From positions 1 to 36,322 of the forward strand of contig JAFGFF010000397.1 in assembly GCA_016931075.1 (NCBI GenBank): DNA of 36,322 bases. The letters run 5' to 3'. Shown here in pieces: positions 14,801 through 23,407 of this stretch. The position numbers were made by a program, and so were the translations under genes. The notes below the pieces were generated by a model that saw nothing but the letters and a program-made list of their open reading frames with translations, made no database searches and had not been told where the DNA came from. Source of the DNA: Pirellulales bacterium. GTDB lineage: Bacteria > Planctomycetota > Planctomycetia > Pirellulales > Thermoguttaceae. The number at the start of each line of letters is the position of its first letter. Position 1 is the stretch's first letter.

Positions 14801-17800
14801 TCACACAAGCACCACTTCCACCGACTGCCCGACTTCAAGGACGACTTCCTGGGCCAGTTCGATTTGGGCCCGACCCTGGGTGATAGTCAGGCTTGCCGGG
14901 AGGTTCTTGTTGCCCGCAGTTGCTCTCACTGAGGTTGGCGTGAACTGCTCGACAGCCAGGGCGAGTGTCTTCAGACGCAGTCGACCGTGTTTGACAAGGA
15001 CGGCGTTGGTTTGTGAGTCCTTGGCGCGGGACTGAGTGAGGGTGCCCCAGCCTTCGGCCGAGGTGAACGGGGCACGGAAGTTAGTGCGTCCGAGCCGTGG
15101 GGCGAATTCGAGATGGCCGCGGGGGCCGTGGCAGTGCAAACCGCAGGCGGCCTGGAACACGCCGTAGCTGGCCATCGCGCGGGAGTAGTGGTCGCCGCAC
15201 TCGATCTCGTTGTACGGATTGCGTAGGGTCGCTTGATAGCGGTCGTGGACAGCTCGAGTAACGGCCAGACCGTGCTGCAACAGGTCGGGCTGGTCGAGGC
15301 CTTCCCAGATCATGTGGGCGGCCGCTTGATACTCGAATCCGCTCATGCACTCGTTGAAGTAGCCGTACTGCCAATGTTTCTCTCGGGCCGCGTTCTTGCC
15401 GCCCCGGGGCCATGAACACATGATCAACCCGGCGTCACCCGCCATGGCGTACCAACGCCCTCGCGTGAACCGCTCGCGGAACGGGCCGACGTCGGGCACG
15501 AAGTTGTACTTCCAAAGCGCCCTCAGGGCCGAGAGTTGCTTGTCGCGATCGAAGAGCCGGCCCAGTCCGACCCAGTGGGCCCAGGTCTGGCCGAACACCT
15601 GATCGATGTAACAACCGGCGCCGACGCCGATCTTGTCCTTGTGGCGTGGGTCTTCGAGTTGCACGAAGTACTCGCCGTTGAATGTTTCGAGGATCGACTG
15701 TGCCCCGTGCTTGGCGATCCGACGGCATTGTTCGGCGAACGGCGCGTCGCCCATCTCGGTCGCCATGGCCTCGCCCGCCCTGAGCAGCGCCAGATAGAGC
15801 GAGCTGAGAAAGCTGATCTTTCCATACCAGTTGGCGTCGAGCGTGTTGGGTTGGGCGCCTTCGATCATGCCGTCGGCGTTGGCGTCGCGCCGGATCATGA
15901 ACTCGATTGCCTTCTTCACTTTCGGCCAGAGCCGGCGAAGGAAGGCGTCGTCGGCCGACATCTGGTGCTCGCGCAACACCCCCAGCACGCGTCCGCAGTG
16001 TCCGTCGTCAGCGTGGCGATTCGAGCTATTGAGCTTGGCCCTCATGCCGATGCCGCCGTCGTCATGCTGACCGAATCCGAAATTGACCCGTTCGCGTTCG
16101 ATCCGCTCGATTTCGGGGAACAGGCGTCCCGGGGCCTGGGCGTAGTGCCAGACGTGGGTGCAGGTGCCGTAGCAGCAGCCCACGCCCTCCCACGCCCAGA
16201 ATCGGCCGTCGGCGAAGCGGTAGCAGGTCGTGGTCGCCAGGGTCGACGTGTTGGCCATCGTCCGGTCGAGCAGCCAGTAGGGGAGCGTCGAATCGTACCA
16301 CGTGTCGACCCACGCCCGGGTGTCGCCGGCCAGACGATCGAAATGGGCGGCCATGTATCGGGCGACAGCCGACGCCGATTCGAATCGGGTCGCGTACCAA
16401 TGGCCGACCGGCGCGCGATCGACGCCCAGGGCACGGAAGTTGGGGAAGTGCCAGGTCACGACGAAATCGACCGACTGCTCCTGACCGGGCGCCAGACGGA
16501 GGCGGCGTCCCACCTGGCCGACCAACTCGGCCGAGAGGGGCGCCGTGGCCACGGTCGGATCGCCCTGGGTCGTGACGTTCGCCGTGGCCGTGGCGTCCTT
16601 TGCCTGAGGCCCCAGCACGGTTAGCGTCATGGTGCCGAAGTCGCGTTGCCGATCGAGCGCGTTCGCTCCGGTGGGCGCCCGATCGGTGAAGATGATGTGG
16701 TCGACGCCGATGTTGCCCCAGCGGCCCGAGTGCTGGTCGACGATCTGGATCCGAGCCGTTTTTCCATGGAACGGGCGGACGTTCCAGGCCGTGTGGGCCA
16801 GCCGGTTATCATTTTGGCCCGTGGCGGTGGCCACGACCTTGCCGTCGATCAGCAAGGTGACACACGTCCGGTCCTTGTGGGCGCCGCCGCCGACGAGAAA
16901 GTGGATGAAACGCCGCTCGATCCGAAACGGCCGGCTGGTGAGCGTGCCGACCTGGGCGTCCTTCTTCGTCGCGCTGTCGCCGGGTGACGAGCCGTGGCTG
17001 TTGACCACGCGTTTTCCCTCGCCGCCCACTTTTCCCTGGTAGTCTGGCAGACTCTCCTGCTCGATCGGGCCCGTCCCAAACGCGGTTCCCGTGGCCGTCC
17101 AGCCCTCGTACGTCGGGGCTTCGAAACGGTCGAACACGATGTCGGGGCGTGGTTCCTTCTTGTCCGACTGGGCAAGCGGTTCGGCCGAACAGACCAGCGA
17201 GGTGCAATGCCCACCCCGGGCGATTCGGTTGCGGAGCTGGCCGATCTGTTGCCCCTTGGTTTCCAGGCAGATGGCGTTTTGCAGATGACCGACCAGGTCC
17301 ATCTCGACAGTCGCGTTGGTGGGATTCTTCACCCGGTAGCGCATCACCGTGGCCGGCAGAGAGGAATCTTCCACATTCAGCGGGATAAAAGGCGAGAACG
17401 ATTCGAGGCAGACAGTGACCGGGCAGGCGTCGTCGCGATAGTCCACGCGGCCCATCGGGTAGCACCCGTCGAACTGCACGTGCCTGAAACCGGTCGCGTC
17501 GAGCGGGCGTGTCTTGTCGCCCTGTTTCAATGCAAAGCCGATTTGAAATGGTTGGGTGACCGGGGCGGGGTGGACGAAGTTCAGCCCCTGCATGTTCTTG
17601 CTGCACCCGATCCCGATACCCTCGGGCATCGGTTCATCGCGAGGCAGGATGCCGTTCTGGTCGCGATTGAAGATATCCCATAGCCACAGCCGCCCGTCGC
17701 CCGACAGATAGACCGTGCCGGCGAAGAGCCCTCCGACCGGCATGCCGATGTGTCCTAGCGCCTTGGGGTCGGTGTAGACGTCTTTCTCGCCCCGTGCGAA

Positions 17801-18031
17801 GAGCGATCGGACCCAGGAGGGATCGAGTTTTTTATCCTGCGGGATCGTCTTGAGATACTCGTTCGCCTCGAACGGCCCGGCCATCGTCGGCAGCGATCCC
17901 GTCGTCGCGGCCACCACCGCCGCCCCGCCGAGCGCCACGAACTGCCGCCGGCTTATATCCGGGCAACAATCGTCCCTCCTGCAGTTCTCGTTTCCGTTTG
18001 GTTTTGGGGGCTTTCGAGTAGAATTGTCCAT
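14801..18031 (-). CDS. Tat-exported GH116-type glycosidase with inserted beta-sandwich module
   Basis: A 1076-residue exported glycosidase related to GH116 (bile-acid beta-glucosidase GBA2 and bacterial beta-glucosidases). The Tat signal is SRRQFVALGGAAVVAATTG at residues 27-45. The GH116 N-terminal sandwich starts at GHIGMPVGGLFAGTVYLSG. At about residues 297-451 it is interrupted by a module resembling the C-terminal sandwich of GH32-like planctomycete proteins (landmarks FLVGGG, TLLIDGKVV and VDHIIFTD). The alpha/alpha barrel follows. Glu615 in FWAWEGVG and Asp732 in NTLDANWYG sit where the GH116 nucleophile and acid/base are expected. ATG 18031 has GGAG about ten bases upstream. Whether the substrate is a glycolipid or a plant or algal glucoside is unknown. 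Confidence 0.82.
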   Translation of the reverse strand: MDNSTRKPPKPNGNENCRRDDCCPDISRRQFVALGGAAVVAATTGSLPTMAGPFEANEYLKTIPQDKKLDPSWVRSLFARGEKDVYTDPKALGHIGMPVGGLFAGTVYLSGDGRLWLWDIFNRDQNGILPRDEPMPEGIGIGCSKNMQGLNFVHPAPVTQPFQIGFALKQGDKTRPLDATGFRHVQFDGCYPMGRVDYRDDACPVTVCLESFSPFIPLNVEDSSLPATVMRYRVKNPTNATVEMDLVGHLQNAICLETKGQQIGQLRNRIARGGHCTSLVCSAEPLAQSDKKEPRPDIVFDRFEAPTYEGWTATGTAFGTGPIEQESLPDYQGKVGGEGKRVVNSHGSSPGDSATKKDAQVGTLTSRPFRIERRFIHFLVGGGAHKDRTCVTLLIDGKVVATATGQNDNRLAHTAWNVRPFHGKTARIQIVDQHSGRWGNIGVDHIIFTDRAPTGANALDRQRDFGTMTLTVLGPQAKDATATANVTTQGDPTVATAPLSAELVGQVGRRLRLAPGQEQSVDFVVTWHFPNFRALGVDRAPVGHWYATRFESASAVARYMAAHFDRLAGDTRAWVDTWYDSTLPYWLLDRTMANTSTLATTTCYRFADGRFWAWEGVGCCYGTCTHVWHYAQAPGRLFPEIERIERERVNFGFGQHDDGGIGMRAKLNSSNRHADDGHCGRVLGVLREHQMSADDAFLRRLWPKVKKAIEFMIRRDANADGMIEGAQPNTLDANWYGKISFLSSLYLALLRAGEAMATEMGDAPFAEQCRRIAKHGAQSILETFNGEYFVQLEDPRHKDKIGVGAGCYIDQVFGQTWAHWVGLGRLFDRDKQLSALRALWKYNFVPDVGPFRERFTRGRWYAMAGDAGLIMCSWPRGGKNAAREKHWQYGYFNECMSGFEYQAAAHMIWEGLDQPDLLQHGLAVTRAVHDRYQATLRNPYNEIECGDHYSRAMASYGVFQAACGLHCHGPRGHLEFAPRLGRTNFRAPFTSAEGWGTLTQSRAKDSQTNAVLVKHGRLRLKTLALAVEQFTPTSVRATAGNKNLPASLTITQGRAQIELAQEVVLEVGQSVEVVLV

Positions 18032-18175
18032 GACCGGTTTGCTCCATGGAAGGGGAGGGCCGACTCGGCAAGAGAGTGACAGAGGGAAAGTTCCCCTTGT
18101 CACTGCTCGCTAGTCGGGTTTTCAAATGACAAAAAGTGGAGGCCCACGCAACACCGTCGAGCTCCTGCTCGCTTC

Positions 18176-19942
18176 TCAAGGAATCGGATACGACTTCACT
18201 TCCAGCACCTCGCACGCCCAGGGTTCGAGACGCCGGGTGATCGTGAGCAAGCCTCGGGTGAGGTCGATCGTGCAGCCTTTCGGGCGGGTGTACCAGCGGT
18301 TCAGGTCGAGGTCCTTGCCGCGTAGGTCGAATTGCCCGGTGACGGTCCGCGACTCGCCCGACAGGTTGAAGACGTTGATCACCAGGGCGTTTTCCTCGGG
18401 CAGCACATGGGCGTGGATCTCTTCGCTCACGCCGTAGAAGTCGCCTCGTTTGAAGTACCGGTCCAGCTCGCGGTATTTCTTCATGGCCGCTTGTTGCGCC
18501 TGGACGACCATGGGGTTGTTGTGCGTTCCTCCCAGGCCCAGGTGGCGGCAGGTCGAGGCGTACCACCAGAGGGTCTGGCAGTGTAGGTTGTCGTCGCGCA
18601 GGTCGATGTGCAGGTAGAGCGGGATGTTGCAAGCCAGGTTGTAGTAGTAGAGACTCCGAGCGTGGCCCGAGCGGATGTCGTCCGTGGCGTTCCACATGAA
18701 CTCGAAGCCCCACGTCTCGTCGTAGCTGCCCGGCAGGCCGTATTTGTAGTAGACCGGCAGATACCGGGGGCGTTTGCCCGCCAGCATCATGTCGTGCATT
18801 TCGATGAGCACGTCGGGGTGCTTGGCGTGAACGCGTCGGGCCAGCTCGAGGTTCGCCCGACAGTGGGCCTCTTTCTCCATGGCGTCGCGGGTGTAGAGCA
18901 ATCGCCGGGTCAGGTGCTGCTTGCGACCAGTGCGGGGCGGGGCGCTGATGTGCCACTCGGGATTGTCGTACAGTTCGTTCCATTGGACCGGCGGGTTGTA
19001 GTCCTTCGGGAACCGGCAGCCCTGTTGGTCGAGCCAGCCGCGATAGGCGTAATATGCTTGGGTGTAGTCGCCTGGTATACTCACGTAGCGGGTTGCGCCC
19101 AGGTCGATCGTCGCCCCGGGCGGGATCGCCTTCAGGCAACCCGGCTCGTCGTCGACCACGGCGGCGCCGCCGAAACGCAGGAAGAGCCGGTCGCCGATCG
19201 GTTGCAGGGCCAGGGTGGTGAACTCGATGGCCTCTTGGTTGAACTTGAAGACGCCGAACGTGCGAGGGCCGTGTTGCCAGGCCCAGCCGTCCGAAGCCCA
19301 TTGGTCGGCCGGAAAGAACCCGAACCGCCTTCGCCCGCCAGCCGTTTGGCGTTCCCGACCGCGAAGTTTCTTGAGGTCCTCGATCGACAGGTCGATGTCC
19401 CGTTCGGCCTCGTCGTTGGGGCGATGGCGAAACGGCACGGCGACGAAACGGTCGTTCTTCAGGCTGCCGGCCAGCGTGCCCACGGTGTCGGAAACCAAAC
19501 GGGTGAAGCCGAATTCGAAGTCGGTCAGTTCGACGGTCTCCTTGGACGTGTTTTGGACGCGGATCCGCTCCTCCATCCATGATTTGTCCTTAGGCAGGGT
19601 GAAAACCTGTTCGATTTTCAGCACGCCGAGCATGCCGGAGACGATCAGGCGGTCGCCTTGGACCTGGATGGACACGTTCTTGAGCCGAGTCGGTGTGAAG
19701 AGCCCGTCTTCCGTCCGCTGCGACAGCCGGTAGCGATACGGCCCGTTGGCCAGATCGAACCGCGTGGCCAGATCATGCAGCCGGAGCGTGACGCCGGTCG
19801 GCGCCGGTCCGGCCGTGAGGCGAAAGACCTTATTCTGCAGAGCCGTGTCGCGCGTGGGCCCGGCCTTGGCGTTCGACATGCTGGAAAAAAGTACCAGGGC
19901 AGCGCAAGCCGCCATGCCCACGGAAGCGGATCGTCTTTTCAT
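18176..19942 (-). CDS. Exported alpha-galactosidase-like (GH36-like) protein, possibly missing part of its barrel
   Basis: A 588-residue protein with signal peptide (ACAALVLFSSMSNAKA). Residues 30-300 form a beta-sandwich-like region of the type that precedes GH36/GH27 barrels. Residues 317-330 (NPPVQWNELYDNPE) look like the start of a catalytic barrel. Near residues 355-362 (EKEAHCRA) the sequence then passes straight into what looks like late-barrel sequence: DVLIEMHDMM, YYKYGLPGSYDETWG and YLHIDLRDDN. The usual stretch with the catalytic Asp strand is not seen. No frameshift is visible, so this may be an in-frame deletion or a divergent family. It lies 144 bases before the GH116-type gene on the same strand and probably shares its function in glycan breakdown. 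Confidence 0.65.
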   Translation of the reverse strand: MKRRSASVGMAACAALVLFSSMSNAKAGPTRDTALQNKVFRLTAGPAPTGVTLRLHDLATRFDLANGPYRYRLSQRTEDGLFTPTRLKNVSIQVQGDRLIVSGMLGVLKIEQVFTLPKDKSWMEERIRVQNTSKETVELTDFEFGFTRLVSDTVGTLAGSLKNDRFVAVPFRHRPNDEAERDIDLSIEDLKKLRGRERQTAGGRRRFGFFPADQWASDGWAWQHGPRTFGVFKFNQEAIEFTTLALQPIGDRLFLRFGGAAVVDDEPGCLKAIPPGATIDLGATRYVSIPGDYTQAYYAYRGWLDQQGCRFPKDYNPPVQWNELYDNPEWHISAPPRTGRKQHLTRRLLYTRDAMEKEAHCRANLELARRVHAKHPDVLIEMHDMMLAGKRPRYLPVYYKYGLPGSYDETWGFEFMWNATDDIRSGHARSLYYYNLACNIPLYLHIDLRDDNLHCQTLWWYASTCRHLGLGGTHNNPMVVQAQQAAMKKYRELDRYFKRGDFYGVSEEIHAHVLPEENALVINVFNLSGESRTVTGQFDLRGKDLDLNRWYTRPKGCTIDLTRGLLTITRRLEPWACEVLEVKSYPIP

Positions 19943-20452
19943 CGTAGGTGCTCACAACTGGCCCCAAGGGCCTGCAATCGGTTTTTTGGGCGGAGGAAGC
20001 CGTTGTTCGCCTCTGGCATTCCTCCAATTCCAGCTCAACGAGACATATCAGGCGCCAGTACCTTCTGGCAATTGGCGTGAGAAAAAGCGCCGATCAGTTT
20101 CTCGATGTGATTGTCAGGACAATCTGGTGATATCCTTATTATGCTTACAACGTCACCGGGACGGCAAGGATTTGCGTAAAGGGCGTCTTGATCGGAAAAG
20201 CCGGCGTCCTGGAGGGACGCTATTGAACGTCGGCTACGACATGCATTTGGGATACCCCTTCGATCGGGCGGTTGCAAGATCCGGTTTCCCAGCAGGGCGG
20301 CAAAGGCCGCGAGGCTAACAACTTCGGCAGGCAGCTGGTCAAGCGTGCATCGCCAGAGTATTCTGTTGGGTAGTTGGAGCGATTCGCGGCGCGAATGAGG
20401 CCGAGTTGCCCCAATCCCGCCTTTTTCTGGTTGCCTTCATGGGAGAAAAGCC
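19943..20452. other. Divergent intergenic region, no gene seen
   Basis: About 510 bases separate the minus-strand glycosidase and the plus-strand sulfatase, so promoters for both must lie here. Codon pattern is poor in every frame. Apart from a GGGAGA ribosome binding site just before the sulfatase start, I see no repeat, terminator or recognisable RNA. Confidence 0.6.
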
Positions 20453-22036
20453 ATGGCTCCTACCTCAAGACCGTCCACTATCGTAGGTTTTCTTCTGACG
20501 TTGGCCTTCTTGCTGACCATCTTGGCGGCGACGCACGCGATGGCCGAGAAACAAACTGGGCGTTTGAACGTCCTCCTGTTCACGGCCGACGACCTGCACG
20601 ACGAGTCGGTCGGCGCGTTTGGCGGCAAGCCGGTCGGGCTCACGCCGAACCTGGATCGGTTCGCCGAGCAGGGAATGCGGTTCGATCGGGCGCACGTCAA
20701 CGCGGCCATCTGCGCGCCCAGCCGCGCGGTGATCAACACCGGCCTGTACGGCCACCGCAGCGGCGCGATGGGCTTCTTCAAAGCCCGAGAGGACGTGCCC
20801 GACGCGACCACGACGTTCCAGAAGGCCGGCTACCTGACCGGCGTGCTCGGGAAGATAGATCACTCGACGCCCAAGCGGTCGATCAAGTGGGACTACTTGG
20901 CCACCCAGGGCGAACTCGGCTCGGGCCGAAACCCCGAGCGCTACTACGAGCGGTGCAAGGGGTTCTTCAAGATGTGCAAAGAGCAGGGCAAGCCGTTCTA
21001 TTTCATGGTCAACTCGCACGATCCGCATCGCGCGTTTTGCAATCCGAAGAAGCTGCAGCCCGGCGCGGCCATGCCTTCGAAAACCTACAAACCGGCCGAC
21101 GTACCCGTGCCCGGGTTCCTGCCCGACCTGCCGGGTGTCCGCAAGGAGCTGTCGCGTTACCTCAATTCGGCGCGGCGGCTGGACGACACGTTCGGCCGGG
21201 TGATGGAAGCGTTGGACGAGTCGGGCATGGCCGACAACACGCTGGTCGTGTTCCTCTCCGACAACGGGATCGCCGTTCCGTTCGCCAAGTGCAACACGTG
21301 GTTCCATAGTACGCGAACGCCCCTGTTGGTCCGCTGGCCCGGCGTGGTTAAGCCGAAGAGCGTCAACCACGACGAATTCGTCTCGGGCGTCGACCTGTGG
21401 CCGACGTTCCTCGAAGCGACCGGCGTGGCCGGCCCGGCCGATCTGGACGGCCGGTCGATGGTACCACTGCTCAAAGGCGAGCACCAGGAGGGCCGCGACT
21501 GCGTCTTCACCCAGATCGACTGCAAGGCGGGCGGCGACGCCGTGCCGATGCGGTGCGTGCAGACGGCCAAATTCGGCTATATCTACAATCCGTTCTGCGA
21601 CGGAAAGCACCGCTACCGCAACAACAACGAAGGGCAGACCATGAGGGCCATGGAAAAGGCCGCCGCGAACGATCCCGAAATGGCCGCCCGGGTGAAGCTC
21701 TTCCGTTATCGAGTGCCGGAGGAATTCTACGATCTGGAAAATGACCCCGATTGTCTGAAGAACCTGATCGACGACCCGGCTCACGCCGAACGGATCGACC
21801 AGATGCGTGCCCGGCTGAAGGCCTGGATGGAAAAAACCAACGATCCCATGCTTCCCGCTTTCCTGCATCGCACGGACCGTGCCGCCGTCGATGAAATCCT
21901 CCACAAGACGTACGACTCGCTCAAGAAGCTCGACACGGTCAAGAAGGAGCGGGAGGAACGCAAAAAACAAATGAAACAGGAGAAACCGAATAAGCAGAAA
22001 AGGAAGCGGGCGCGGAATAAGAATACACGCACCTAG
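20453..22036 (+). CDS. Secreted sulfatase with basic C-terminal tail
   Basis: A 527-residue formylglycine-type sulfatase. The signal peptide is hydrophobic (IVGFLLTLAFLLTILAATHAMA). The calcium Asp pair lies in LFTADDLHD (residues 46-47), and the modification motif is CAPSR at residues 87-91 with Cys87 as the site. HDPHR and LSDNG motifs follow. It is distinct from the sulfatase at 5533-6951, which has CSPTR. After the catalytic domain the last 40 or so residues are almost all Lys, Arg, Glu and Asn, a charged tail that may bind polyanionic substrate or the cell surface (inference). The ATG follows GGGAGAAAAGCC. It diverges from the glycosidase pair and probably desulfates the same glycan. Confidence 0.9.
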   Translation: MAPTSRPSTIVGFLLTLAFLLTILAATHAMAEKQTGRLNVLLFTADDLHDESVGAFGGKPVGLTPNLDRFAEQGMRFDRAHVNAAICAPSRAVINTGLYGHRSGAMGFFKAREDVPDATTTFQKAGYLTGVLGKIDHSTPKRSIKWDYLATQGELGSGRNPERYYERCKGFFKMCKEQGKPFYFMVNSHDPHRAFCNPKKLQPGAAMPSKTYKPADVPVPGFLPDLPGVRKELSRYLNSARRLDDTFGRVMEALDESGMADNTLVVFLSDNGIAVPFAKCNTWFHSTRTPLLVRWPGVVKPKSVNHDEFVSGVDLWPTFLEATGVAGPADLDGRSMVPLLKGEHQEGRDCVFTQIDCKAGGDAVPMRCVQTAKFGYIYNPFCDGKHRYRNNNEGQTMRAMEKAAANDPEMAARVKLFRYRVPEEFYDLENDPDCLKNLIDDPAHAERIDQMRARLKAWMEKTNDPMLPAFLHRTDRAAVDEILHKTYDSLKKLDTVKKEREERKKQMKQEKPNKQKRKRARNKNTRT

Positions 22037-22058
22037 CTTTCCAGGTAAACAGGCCCCC

Positions 22059-22130
22059 GTAGACGCGGCGTCTTGCCGCGTTCCACGAAGCTCTCAAAAG
22101 CTCAATAAAGCGGCGAGACGCCGTTTCTAC
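22059..22130. repeat. Inverted repeat, 21-bp arms
   Basis: Arms at 22059-22079 and 22110-22130 are reverse complements at 18 of 21 positions (phrase CGGCGTCTCGCCGC). Each arm also contains a small inner palindrome. It lies 22 bases after the sulfatase stop and could serve as its transcript end, although no T tract follows. Confidence 0.8.
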
Positions 22131-22261
22131 TTTCAAAAGCAAGAGCCGTATGCCCCCCCGGGTTGGGGCACCTTGCACACCTAGCCGAGAAAGCCGAGAA
22201 TAACACGTTTGCATATCGTTGGCCCACGTCGAAATCTCTCGCTTTTTCAGGTATCCCGCCC

Positions 22262-23353
22262 GTGGCCCGTCCGCCTGTTTCCGTCCGCGTCGAGTTGTCC
22301 GAGCGGAGCTACACCATCGAAATCGGCAGCGGCAACCTGAGCGAGGTGGGGCCCATGCTGACCGACTTGGGCAAGGTAACCCACGCGGTGATCCTGACCG
22401 ACACGAACGTCCAGTCGCCCCATGCCGAGGAGGTCGCCCGGAGCCTGACGAACGAGGAACTGGACGTCGACCTCGTGGCGATCGAGCCGGGCGAACCGAG
22501 CAAGTCGATCGACATGGCGGCCGGGCTGTGGGAGGGGCTGCTCGAACTGGGGGCCGATCGCAAGACGGTCGTCGTGGCCGTCGGCGGCGGCGTGGTCGGC
22601 GACCTGGCCGGGTTTATCGCCGCGACTTACGCCCGGGGCGTTCGCTTCTTCCAAGTGCCCACCAGCCTGTTGGCCCAGGTCGACAGCTCGGTCGGCGGCA
22701 AGGTGGGCATCAACCTGCCCGAGGCGAAGAACCTTGTCGGCGCGTTCCTCCAGCCGATCGGCGTGCTGATCGATACGACCGTGCTCGACACGCTGCCCGA
22801 GCGCGAGTACCTGGCCGGCTTGGGCGAGGTCGTCAAGTACGGCGTGATTCTTGACGCTGACCTGTTCGACCGGCTCGAGGCCAACGTGGCCAAGCTGCTC
22901 GAGCGCGACCATGAACTGCTGACCGACGTGATCGCCCAGTGTTGCCGGCTCAAGGCCGACGTGGTTCGGCAAGACGAACGCGAAGAGACAGGCCTGCGAG
23001 CCGTGTTAAACTACGGCCACACGTTCGGCCACGCGGTCGAGACCCTCTCGGGCTACGGCGAGGTGCTGCACGGCGAGGCCGTGTCGATCGGCATGGACTG
23101 TGCCGCCCGGCTGGCCCAACGCCTCGGCCGTTTCGACGCCGAGTCAACCCGCCGGCAACACGCCCTGCTGACGGCCTTGGGCTTACCGACCGCCCTGCCG
23201 AAGCTCGACGCCGATCGGATGCTCGAGGCTATGATGCACGACAAGAAAGTCCAGCACGGCCGGCTCCGACTGGTTTTGCCCGACCGGCTCGGGCACGTCG
23301 AACTGGTCGACGACGTCGCCCCGGGCGAGGTGCGAGCTATATTGGAGACGTAG
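22262..23353 (+). CDS. aroB: 3-dehydroquinate synthase
   Basis: A 363-residue enzyme of the shikimate pathway that cyclises DAHP to 3-dehydroquinate using NAD and a divalent metal. Signatures are AVGGGVVGDLAGFIAATYAR, VPTSLLAQVDSSVGGKVGIN and KNLVGAFLQP. Metal-ligand segments GLGEVVKYG, NYGHTFGHAVE and VLHGEAVSIGM are also present. GTG 22262 gives the normal N terminus (RVELSERSYTIEIGSG) but has no clear Shine-Dalgarno sequence; in-frame TTG codons further upstream are less likely. The neighbouring trkH starts 54 bases later on the same strand. Confidence 0.95.
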   Translation: MARPPVSVRVELSERSYTIEIGSGNLSEVGPMLTDLGKVTHAVILTDTNVQSPHAEEVARSLTNEELDVDLVAIEPGEPSKSIDMAAGLWEGLLELGADRKTVVVAVGGGVVGDLAGFIAATYARGVRFFQVPTSLLAQVDSSVGGKVGINLPEAKNLVGAFLQPIGVLIDTTVLDTLPEREYLAGLGEVVKYGVILDADLFDRLEANVAKLLERDHELLTDVIAQCCRLKADVVRQDEREETGLRAVLNYGHTFGHAVETLSGYGEVLHGEAVSIGMDCAARLAQRLGRFDAESTRRQHALLTALGLPTALPKLDADRMLEAMMHDKKVQHGRLRLVLPDRLGHVELVDDVAPGEVRAILET

Positions 23354-23407
23354 CAGTGCGGGAGCCATGAGTGGCTCGCCCTTGTGACGCGAGGCGTGCT
23401 TGGTGCA

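Noticed and set aside
17832-19580. Long open frame opposite and across the two glycosidase genes
   Set aside because: Same strand but wrong frame, Arg/Pro-rich composition typical of a high-GC shadow frame, and it runs across two real genes.
20035-20318. Possible small genes or structured RNA in the divergent region before the second sulfatase
   Set aside because: No ribosome binding sites, no known protein or riboswitch motif, and no convincing stem pattern.
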